DNA from: Mycolicibacter heraklionensis
GTDB taxonomy: Bacteria; Actinomycetota; Actinomycetes; Mycobacteriales; Mycobacteriaceae
Length of the DNA stretch: 41,645 nt
Direction of reading: 5' to 3'
Assembly: GCA_001673575.1 (NCBI GenBank)
Contig: LZME01000114.1
Coordinates: 1-41,645 of the forward strand
Shown here: piece after piece, positions 8,755-15,558 of the stretch
Numbering within the stretch: position 1 is the stretch's first letter
How the letters are laid out: every line of letters begins with the position of its first letter
Position numbers and translations under genes: made by a program
The notes under the pieces: generated by a model
Databases searched by the model: none
What the model saw: the letters and a program-made list of their open reading frames with translations, nothing else
Told to the model about the DNA's origin: nothing

Positions 8755-11466
8755 TCAGCGTACTGACCCGGCCGCTTCCTGCAAGGCCCGACGCGCGTAC
8801 GCGCGAACGTCGGCGTCGTTGTCCTTGACCGCGAGCCCGAGCGCATCGCGAGCGGCGACGTCGGATTCGGCCCAGCGGGTCAGCCCCAGCACCGCGGCTT
8901 TGCGCACGTCGAGATGCGGGTCCTCCAGTGCCACCGTCAGCAGCGGCACGGCCGCTTCGGCGTGCGCACCGACCAGCGCGCGGGCCGCGCCGACTCGAAC
9001 CTGCCACGCCGACTCGCGCAGCGCCGGTGCGATGACGGCGAGGTCCCGCGGCCCGCAGCCGATCTCGCCGAGCGCGGCCAGTGCGGCCGCACGCACCAGC
9101 GGGTCCGGGTCGCCGATCAAGACCCGCACGGCATCCGCCCCGGCGCGCAACGTCGCCAAGGCGTTGGCTGCGGCGACGCGCACTTCGCGGTTGCCGTCGC
9201 CGGCGGCGATCGCCACCGTTGCCGCGTCGTCGACCGAGACCAGTGCCCGCACCGCTTCGATGCGCACGCGGTGGTCGGGATCGGCCAGTGCGGCCCGGTA
9301 GTCCGCCGGGTCTCCGGCCCGCCGGCTGGACAACAGGTACACCACGGCGGCCCGCACCACCGGATCCGGCGAGTTCAGCTGTGCACCGGCCGACTCCGGA
9401 TCGGTAACCACTTCGACGAGCTCACGCGCCCCGTCGGCAGCGGTCCGGCGCACCGCTGCGTCAGCGTCGGCGAGCGCGGCGAATAGCGCGGCGGCGTAGC
9501 CGTCGGGAGTGTGCTCGCTCAGCGCGGCGACCGCGGTACGGCGCACCGCCGGATCGGGATCACCGAGGTATCCGGCCAGATCGGCCAGTGTCGGCTCCTC
9601 CAGGGCGACGACCGCCGCGATACGCGGCGACGGCGGGTGCACCGCGGCCGGTGCGGCAACCCGTGACCCCGCGGTCGCCGGAGCCTGACCGCCCAGCAGC
9701 GGGGGCTGCGTCACCGCGTGCACGGACTGGTCGGTCGGCGGCAACCCGTCCAGTTCGGGGACGGCCACGAAGTAGGGGGCGACCGGACGCTTGAGGAATT
9801 CCATGGCGCCGTCGGCACGTTTGCGCACGTTGAGGTGGTAGCCCCACTGTGCGTCGTCACGACCGGGCAGGTCGGCGCGGTCGTGGTACAGGCCCCAGCG
9901 GGACTCGGTACGGGTCAGCGATGACCGGGCGGCCAACTCCGCGCAATCACGGATGAACGACACCTCGACGGCGCGCATCAGCTCGTGCGGGCTGCGGGCG
10001 CCCATCTCGGCGATCTCACCGCGCATCCGCTCGAAGGTCTGCACCGCCAGCGACAGTTTGGCAGCCGACTTCGGCGGCGCCACATAGTCGTTGACGAACC
10101 GGCGCAGCTTGTACTCCACCTGCGGCTGCGGAGGGCCGTCGGGATGGCGCAACGGGCGATAGATCAGCTCGTGAGCCTCGGCGAGCTGGTCGGCCGGCAG
10201 CTCCCCCGGCGCCGTGACCTCGTTCAGCGTTGCTGCCGCATCCGCACCGGCGAGGTCGCCGAACACGAAAGCGCCGATCATGTAGTTGTGCGGCACGCAG
10301 GCCAGGTCGCCGGCGGCGTACAGGCCGGCAACCGTGGTGCGAGCATTCTCGTCGACCCACACTCCCGATGCGGAATGCCCCGAGCACAAACCGATCTCGG
10401 AGATGTGCATCTCGATGTCGTGGGTGCGGTAGTCGTGACCGCGGTTGGCGTGAAAGGTTCCCCGGGTCGGGCGCTCGGTGGTGTGCAGGATGTTCTCCAG
10501 CGCCGAGAGCGTCTCGTCGGGCAGGTGCGACACCTTGAGGTAGATCGGCCCGCGTGCGGAGTCGATCTCGGATTTGACCTCGGCCATCATCTGACCGGAC
10601 CAGTAGTCGGAGTCGACGAATCGCTCCCCCAGCGAGTTCACCTGATAGCCGCCGAACGGGTTGGCCACATACGCGCAGGCCGGCCCGTTGTAGTCCTTGA
10701 TCAGCGGATTGACCTGGAAGCATTCGATGCCGGACAGCTCGGCACCGGCGTGGTAGGCCATCGAGTAGCCGTCGCCGGCATTGGTCGGGTTCTCGTAGGT
10801 GCCATACAGGTAGCCCGACGCGGGCAGCCCGAGGCGACCGCACGGCCCGGTGGCCAGGATCACCGCCTTGGCGCCGACGGCCACGAATTCGCCGGTGCGG
10901 GTGTGCAATGCGGCGGCCCCCACCGCCCGGCCGTCGCGGGTGAGCACCCGCACCGGCATCAGCCGATTTTCGATGCGGATCTTTTCGCGCATCGAGCGCT
11001 GCCGCAGCACCCGGTAGAGCGCCTTCTTGACGTCCTTGCCCTCGGGCATCGGCAGCACGTAGGAGCCGGAGCGGTGCACCCGTCGTACCGCGTACTCACC
11101 ATGCTCGTCCTTCTCGAACTTCACGCCGTAACGTTCCAGCCGCTGCACCATCGCGAAGCCGCGGGTGGCGGTCTGATAGATGGTGCGCTGGTTGACGATT
11201 CCGTCGTTGGCGCGGGTGATCTCGGCGACGTAGTCCTCGGGCTCGGCCTTGCCGGGGATCACGGCGTTGTTGACGCCGTCCATGCCCATCGCCAGCGCCC
11301 CGGAGTGGCGCACGTGAGCCTTCTCCAACAACAGCACCTGCGCGCCGTGCTCGGCGGCGGTCAGCGCGGCCATGGTGCCGGCGGTGCCGCCGCCGATCAC
11401 CAGCACGTCGCAGTCCAGCCGCTGCGGGGTAGCGACATCCGGGATCTGCAGGGACGTCTGCGTCAT
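8755..11466 (-). CDS. AprA-like FAD flavoprotein (fumarate/APS reductase family) with nine C-terminal HEAT repeats
   Basis: 903-residue cytoplasmic flavoprotein. Residues about 18-50 form the FAD-binding dinucleotide fold (CDVLVIGGGTAGTMAALTAA). Several segments resemble the adenylylsulfate reductase alpha subunit (AprA): SGALAMGMDGVNNAV, the EDYV...GIVNQ region, and CSGHSASGVWVDENARTT before GLYAAGD. After an Ala/Pro-rich linker (about 585-622), residues 623-903 contain nine repeats with the pattern D-x-D-x-x-V-R (DPDPAVRR, DADAAVRR, SPDPVVRA, DPDHRVRI and five more), which are HEAT/PBS-lyase-type repeats. Its ATG overlaps the ABC ATPase stop by four bases. A ferredoxin in the same operon could be the AprB-like partner. 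The reaction is not known; a two-electron redox step on an imported sulfur compound is an inference. Confidence 0.88.
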   Translation of the reverse strand: MTQTSLQIPDVATPQRLDCDVLVIGGGTAGTMAALTAAEHGAQVLLLEKAHVRHSGALAMGMDGVNNAVIPGKAEPEDYVAEITRANDGIVNQRTIYQTATRGFAMVQRLERYGVKFEKDEHGEYAVRRVHRSGSYVLPMPEGKDVKKALYRVLRQRSMREKIRIENRLMPVRVLTRDGRAVGAAALHTRTGEFVAVGAKAVILATGPCGRLGLPASGYLYGTYENPTNAGDGYSMAYHAGAELSGIECFQVNPLIKDYNGPACAYVANPFGGYQVNSLGERFVDSDYWSGQMMAEVKSEIDSARGPIYLKVSHLPDETLSALENILHTTERPTRGTFHANRGHDYRTHDIEMHISEIGLCSGHSASGVWVDENARTTVAGLYAAGDLACVPHNYMIGAFVFGDLAGADAAATLNEVTAPGELPADQLAEAHELIYRPLRHPDGPPQPQVEYKLRRFVNDYVAPPKSAAKLSLAVQTFERMRGEIAEMGARSPHELMRAVEVSFIRDCAELAARSSLTRTESRWGLYHDRADLPGRDDAQWGYHLNVRKRADGAMEFLKRPVAPYFVAVPELDGLPPTDQSVHAVTQPPLLGGQAPATAGSRVAAPAAVHPPSPRIAAVVALEEPTLADLAGYLGDPDPAVRRTAVAALSEHTPDGYAAALFAALADADAAVRRTAADGARELVEVVTDPESAGAQLNSPDPVVRAAVVYLLSSRRAGDPADYRAALADPDHRVRIEAVRALVSVDDAATVAIAAGDGNREVRVAAANALATLRAGADAVRVLIGDPDPLVRAAALAALGEIGCGPRDLAVIAPALRESAWQVRVGAARALVGAHAEAAVPLLTVALEDPHLDVRKAAVLGLTRWAESDVAARDALGLAVKDNDADVRAYARRALQEAAGSVR

Positions 11467-12194
11467 GACTGCTCCAATGCGGTGAGGATGGCGGCGCGCA
11501 GTCCGGGTTCTGCCCGGCCACTGCGCGGTTCCGGGACGTCGATCAGGGCCCGCAGTGGCTGTCCGGCACGCCCGAGCACCGCGACCCGGTCGCCGAGCGC
11601 CAGGGCCTCGTCGACATCGTGGGTGACGAACACGATCGTGGTCGGGTGGGATCGCCAGGTGTCGATCAGCAGCGCCTGCATGGCGGCGCGGGTGGCGCTG
11701 TCCAGCGCCCCGAACGGTTCGTCCATCATCACCGCACGAGGCGCGCCGGCCAGGCCGCGCGCCAACTGAACCCGTTGCCGCATCCCGCCGGAGAGGCTTT
11801 TCGGCAGATAGTCGCCGAAGCCGGTCAGCCCCAGCTCAGCGATCCACCGGTCGGCTTGGGCCCGCCGGCCGATGCGCGCTACACCGCGCAGGCGCAGCGC
11901 CAGCTCGATGTTGGAGCGCACCGAACGCCACGGCAGCAGCGCGTTGTCCTGGAACACCACGCCGCGGTCCCGCGAGGTGGTGGTCACTACCGCGTCGTCG
12001 GCCAGCACCTGTCCCCGATCGGGATGCAGCAGTCCGGCCAGGGCGCGCAGCACGGTCGACTTGCCGCAGCCGGACGGACCGGTCAGCACCAAGATCTCGC
12101 CGGGGCGCACCGCCAGGCTCAGCTCGTCGATCACCGGAGAGTCGGTGTAGGACAGCCGGACCCGGTCCAGCGTCAGGCTCATGCCGACCGTCAT
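11463..12194 (-). CDS. ABC transporter ATPase, nitrate/sulfonate/taurine type
   Basis: 243-residue ATP-binding subunit of the SsuB/TauB class. Walker A is GPSGCGKST, the signature is LSGGMRQRVQLARGLA, and Walker B is AVMMDEPFGALD; the switch histidine is in VFVTHDVDEAL. The start is the ATG at 12194 (MTVGMSLTLDRV), which overlaps the permease stop by four bases. The frame stays open 108 codons upstream inside the permease gene, but that part is a shadow and shows no ATPase homology. The start of the flavoprotein gene overlaps its stop, so importer and flavoprotein are translationally coupled. Confidence 0.95.
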   Translation of the reverse strand: MTVGMSLTLDRVRLSYTDSPVIDELSLAVRPGEILVLTGPSGCGKSTVLRALAGLLHPDRGQVLADDAVVTTTSRDRGVVFQDNALLPWRSVRSNIELALRLRGVARIGRRAQADRWIAELGLTGFGDYLPKSLSGGMRQRVQLARGLAGAPRAVMMDEPFGALDSATRAAMQALLIDTWRSHPTTIVFVTHDVDEALALGDRVAVLGRAGQPLRALIDVPEPRSGRAEPGLRAAILTALEQS

Positions 12195-13039
12195 CGCCCG
12201 TTCTCCGCACTGCGCGGCAGCCAGCGGGTCAGCCGCCGCCCGACCGTCTCCACCGCAGCCGAGGTGGCGAACCCCAGCACGCCGATGGTGATGATGCCGA
12301 CGAACACGTCCGGGTAGGCCAGCACCGTGTAGGCCTGCCAGGTGCGATAGCCGATGCCGAGGCGGCCGGAGATCATCTCCGCGGAGATCACGCAGATCCA
12401 CGACACACCCATGCCGACCGACAGGCCGCCGAACACCCCCGGCAGGATGCCCGGAATCACCACCTGGCTCAACACATCCCAGCGCCCGCCGCCCAGGGTG
12501 CGGACCGAGTCCTCCCACAGCGTGGGTAGGGCGCGCACCGCGTGCCGGGTGCTGACCAGGATCGGGAAGAAGGCGGCCAGGAACGTGATGAACACGATGC
12601 CCTGTTCGCTGGCCGGAAAGAGCAGGATCGCGACCGGAACCAGCGCGATGGCCGGGATGGGCCGGATCAGTTCGGTAAGCGGGCCGACGACGTCGGCAGC
12701 CACCCGCGATCTACCCAGCAGGATGCCGGTGGCGACACCGACCGTCGCGGCCAGACCGAAGCCGGTGAGGATCCGAATCAGCGACTGGGCCAGATCCAGC
12801 CAGTACGCCTCGGTGCCCAACCGGCGCACCAACGTGGTGAAGACCTCATCGACGGTCGGCAGCGTGTCGAACCGCAGCCACCACCGCACGTCGGCGACGG
12901 TCAGCAACTGCCACAGCCCCAGGGCGGCCGCCACCGAGACCAGCCGCAGCACCCAGGACCACCGTAGGGTTCGGGCCCGGCGCGGTGCGGCGCCGACCGG
13001 AGCGGACGCCGCCGGGGCGCCGGCGAGGACCGCGGTCAC
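12191..13039 (-). CDS. ABC transporter permease, sulfonate/nitrate type
   Basis: 282-residue integral membrane permease of the BPD_transp_1 family (SsuC/TauC/NrtB type). It has an N-terminal hydrophobic helix (VLRLVSVAAALGLWQLLTV), several further membrane segments and the cytoplasmic coupling motif for the ATPase in the region RTLGGGRWDVLSQVVIPGIL. The start is the GTG at 13039 (protein MTAVLAGAPAAS), overlapping the substrate-binding protein stop as GTGA. The open frame continues 47 codons upstream within the binding-protein gene, but that extension is an arginine-rich shadow. It works with the ATPase and the lipoprotein of the same operon. Confidence 0.93.
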   Translation of the reverse strand: MTAVLAGAPAASAPVGAAPRRARTLRWSWVLRLVSVAAALGLWQLLTVADVRWWLRFDTLPTVDEVFTTLVRRLGTEAYWLDLAQSLIRILTGFGLAATVGVATGILLGRSRVAADVVGPLTELIRPIPAIALVPVAILLFPASEQGIVFITFLAAFFPILVSTRHAVRALPTLWEDSVRTLGGGRWDVLSQVVIPGILPGVFGGLSVGMGVSWICVISAEMISGRLGIGYRTWQAYTVLAYPDVFVGIITIGVLGFATSAAVETVGRRLTRWLPRSAENGR

Positions 13040-14397
13040 GCCGCACCCGCCAGGGCCTGCCGGTAGTCCAGCACGACGCCACCCGGATGCGCGGCGACAT
13101 AGCGCCTCGCCCCGGCGGTCGTGTCGAAAGGCAGGTAGTGCGTACCGTCGCGAACCCACGCCGATTTGTCGGCGAACCACCGAGTCCCCAGCTCGGCGTC
13201 GTGGACGTAGGCGGCCCGCAGGTGATCGCCACGGGCCGTCGCGGCGCGCACGGCATCCAGCAGCGCGTCGGAATCCGGCACCGTCACGGTGGTTTCGGAT
13301 CCATCCAGCCAGAGCTCGCCGCCGACCGTCGTGGGTTTGTCGATCTCGGCGACCGTCTTGTCGTAGTCCAGCTTTCGCGCATCGAACGCCGCGCGCAGCG
13401 GCTTGTCCTCGACGAATCCGTCCACGTCGAAGTCGTCCAGCTCGGCGAAGTCCCCGATCGACTTGAGATAGGGCACGTCATTCTTCAGCGCAGTGACCAG
13501 CTGCGGCTTAAGGGTGGGGTCGAACGAGGTGCCGCCCGGTCCGTTGTAGAGGTAGACGACCTCCTGCGGCAGCCCGCTGCCCTCGGCGACGATGCGGGCC
13601 GCCTCCAACGGTTTGCGTTTCAGGAAGTCGGTGGCGTCGAGCTGGGCTTGCAGGAATGCGTCGAGCACTTCCGGGTGGGCCTGCGCATAGCTTCGGCGCA
13701 CCACCACCCCGTGCAGGGTCGGGTAGTTGAGCTCGGCACCGTCATAGAGCAGCCGTGCCCGATCCTGATACACCAGCAATCCGGGCCAGGCCACGAACTG
13801 CGACAGACCTTGGACCTGACCGGATTCCAACGCTGAGGCTCCCACCTGAGGCTGCTGGTTGAGCACCTCGACGCCGGTTCCCGTGCCGGCCAGTGCGCGC
13901 AGCAGGGTGCCGTGGCCGGCCGAGCCCACGCTGGCCGACACCTTGGCCCCGGCCAGGTCGGCCAGCGTGTCCGCATGGGAGTCGGGCGACACCACCACCA
14001 TGTTCAACGCACCGGCGGGGTGGTAACCGGTCACCGAAACGATCGCGGTGCGGGCCTGCTCGTTGGCCCGGGTTCGAACGCCGTTGACCAGCATGGGGTA
14101 ATCCCCCATCGAGCCGATGTCGATCTTCTCGGCGAGCATCTGCGCGGTGATCGGCGCCCCGGTGTCGTAGTCCTGCCAGTCGACCCGGTAGCGCGTTCCG
14201 GTCCGGTTGGTGATGTCGGCGAGCCGGCGCTCGAGATAGCCGCGAGCGCGCAGCAGTGTGCCGGCGGTCGCGGTGTTGATGGTCTTGGACTGATAACCGA
14301 CCACTACGTCGACGGAATCACCCGCGGACGTGGAATCCAGCGAGCATCCGGCCAGGACGAGAACGGCGCTGGTCAGCAGAATGAGGGATCTCTTCAT
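13036..14397 (-). CDS. Lipoprotein substrate-binding protein (NrtA/SsuA-like) with NosL-like C-terminal domain
   Basis: 453-residue solute-binding protein for the adjacent importer. The signal peptide MKRSLILLTSAVLVLAGC ends in a lipobox with lipidated C18, so it is anchored outside the cytoplasmic membrane. Residues about 30-340 are a periplasmic-binding fold of the nitrate/sulfonate/taurine type (VVVGYQSKTINTATAG near the start, KIDIGSMGDYPMLVNG near 90). The last 76 residues (378-453) look like an extra domain. The pattern AAYVHDAELGTRWFADKSAW, then HYLPFDTTAGARRYV and GGVVLDYRQAL resembles NosL, a copper-site accessory lipoprotein domain. The ATG at 14397 has AAGGTG six bases upstream. 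It follows the ferredoxin gene by 24 bases. Confidence 0.9.
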   Translation of the reverse strand: MKRSLILLTSAVLVLAGCSLDSTSAGDSVDVVVGYQSKTINTATAGTLLRARGYLERRLADITNRTGTRYRVDWQDYDTGAPITAQMLAEKIDIGSMGDYPMLVNGVRTRANEQARTAIVSVTGYHPAGALNMVVVSPDSHADTLADLAGAKVSASVGSAGHGTLLRALAGTGTGVEVLNQQPQVGASALESGQVQGLSQFVAWPGLLVYQDRARLLYDGAELNYPTLHGVVVRRSYAQAHPEVLDAFLQAQLDATDFLKRKPLEAARIVAEGSGLPQEVVYLYNGPGGTSFDPTLKPQLVTALKNDVPYLKSIGDFAELDDFDVDGFVEDKPLRAAFDARKLDYDKTVAEIDKPTTVGGELWLDGSETTVTVPDSDALLDAVRAATARGDHLRAAYVHDAELGTRWFADKSAWVRDGTHYLPFDTTAGARRYVAAHPGGVVLDYRQALAGAA

Positions 14398-14421
14398 GAA
14401 ACACCTTGATGGTCAATGCAT

Positions 14422-14649
14422 TCAGCGAATGAGATAGGGCATATTGACGGTGACGGCGCCGGTCGGACAGCGCGCCGCACACGGTCCGCAGTACCAGCAC
14501 TCGTCGACGTGCATGAAGGCCTTGCCGTTCTCCGGGTTGATCGCCAGGGAATCCAGCGGGCAGATGTCGACGCACAGCGTGCAGCCGGAGATGCACAGTG
14601 ATTCATCGATCGTCACGGGGACATCGGTACGGCCGTTGACCAGCGTCAT
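14422..14649 (-). CDS. Small 2[4Fe-4S] ferredoxin, AprB-like partner candidate
   Basis: 75-residue protein with eight cysteines in two cluster motifs: C19-x3-C23-x2-C26-x3-C30-P and C51-x2-C54-x2-C57-x3-C61-P. The first motif has three residues between the first two cysteines, where classical ferredoxins have two. The ATG at 14649 overlaps the GntR gene stop by four bases and has an excellent Shine-Dalgarno (AAGGAG, six bases upstream). It is in the same operon as the AprA-like flavoprotein, with no other obvious electron donor encoded. It may be the electron-transfer subunit of that enzyme, as AprB is for AprA. AprB proteins are usually about twice this length, so this would be a reduced version. 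Confidence 0.93.
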   Translation of the reverse strand: MTLVNGRTDVPVTIDESLCISGCTLCVDICPLDSLAINPENGKAFMHVDECWYCGPCAARCPTGAVTVNMPYLIR

Positions 14650-15386
14650 GGATAGCTCCTTGTCAGGGTGCCGCGCATGGTGACGCGGTCACCGCGCATC
14701 CGGATGTATTCGAGATCGACGGGCCGGCCGTCCTCCAAGCTGGTGAGCCGTTCCAGCATCAGCAGGGCCGCGCCGCCGGGAAGGTGCAGGATGGCCGCGG
14801 TGTGCGGGTCGGCCGGAATCGCCTCCAGCGCCAAGGTCGCATCGCCCAGGCGCTGGCCGCTGATCTGCTCGATCAGCGGGAACACGTCGGTGGACGCCAA
14901 GGGATGGGCCAGCACGGCAGCGCCGATATCGGGCGCCAGATAGGTCTGGTCCAGGCTCAGCGGCACATCACCGAGGTAGCGCAGTCGTTCGATGAAGACC
15001 ACCTGAGCACCGGCGCCGAGTCCGAGCCGGCGGGCGACCGACGGCGGGGCGCTTACCGTCGTGGCCACCCGCACCTCGTTGCGCACCTCTTGCGCGTCGA
15101 AGGTCTCCTGCAGGCCGCGCAGTGAGTCCAGCCCGTGATCGTATTTGTGCTGAGCGACGTGGGTGCCGGTTCGCGGCCCGCGATGGATCAGTCCTTCGGC
15201 CTTCAGCGCGGCCAACGCCTCACGGACGATATTGCGGGAGACGACGAACTCGGTGGCCAGTTCCGGTTCGCCGGGCAACCCGGCGTCGTAGGCGCCGGCA
15301 TGGATCTGATGGCGCAACACGTCGGCGACCTGCCGGGCCCGATCCGCACGGCGGATCGGCTGCGATGCGACGTGGGCTTCGGCCAT
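14646..15386 (-). CDS. GntR-family (HutC-type) transcriptional regulator
   Basis: 246-residue regulator. The winged helix-turn-helix (about residues 17-80) reads RQVADVLRHQIHAGAYDAGL then GEPELATEFVVSRNIVREAL and GLIHRGPRTGTHV. The remainder is a UTRA ligand-binding domain (for example VVFIERLRYLGDVPLSLDQT and the C-terminal DLEYIRMRGDRVTMRG), placing it in the HutC subfamily, which senses small metabolites. It is the first gene of the ferredoxin/ABC/flavoprotein operon and probably controls it together with itself. The ATG at 15386 has a TAGCGT -10 element six bases upstream and no Shine-Dalgarno, so the mRNA may be leaderless. No clear palindromic operator was found in the 172 bases upstream. 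Confidence 0.92.
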   Translation of the reverse strand: MAEAHVASQPIRRADRARQVADVLRHQIHAGAYDAGLPGEPELATEFVVSRNIVREALAALKAEGLIHRGPRTGTHVAQHKYDHGLDSLRGLQETFDAQEVRNEVRVATTVSAPPSVARRLGLGAGAQVVFIERLRYLGDVPLSLDQTYLAPDIGAAVLAHPLASTDVFPLIEQISGQRLGDATLALEAIPADPHTAAILHLPGGAALLMLERLTSLEDGRPVDLEYIRMRGDRVTMRGTLTRSYP

Positions 15387-15392
15387 GCAGAC

Positions 15393-15398
15393 ACGCTA
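15393..15398 (-). promoter_or_regulatory. Likely -10 element of the GntR/ferredoxin/ABC/flavoprotein operon
   Basis: Minus-strand TAGCGT (TANNNT) six bases before the ATG at 15386, consistent with a leaderless transcript that starts at the first codon of the regulator. No Shine-Dalgarno sequence lies between. The rest of the 15399-15558 gap shows no gene and no clear palindrome. Confidence 0.5.
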
Positions 15399-15558
15399 AG
15401 GGCCACCACCTCGGCGACCCCAGAGCTGCGAATTCCGCTGATCGGGGGGTGAAACGGATTGCGCCACCCGCCCGCTGCGGGCTGCCAGCGGAAATCTCCC
15501 GGTGTGGGCGCATTGCGCCGCCGCCGTGCCCGTGGCCGGGGTAACAATCGCGGTGAGG

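Noticed and set aside
7162..8766. Plus-strand open frame of 534 codons opposite the monooxygenase and tetR
   Set aside because: Shadow; both opposite-strand genes have complete family motifs and an operator between them.
9985..11769. Plus-strand open frame of 594 codons across the flavoprotein and ATPase genes
   Set aside because: Shadow of high-GC coding sequence; the opposite strand carries recognisable families with overlapping starts and stops.
12195..12518. 108-codon N-terminal extension of the ABC ATPase
   Set aside because: It lies entirely inside the permease gene and has no ATPase homology; the ATGA overlap at 12191-12194 marks the real start.
15399..15558. Search for a GntR/HutC operator upstream of the ferredoxin/ABC operon
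   Set aside because: No convincing palindrome was found by eye in this stretch, so none is annotated.
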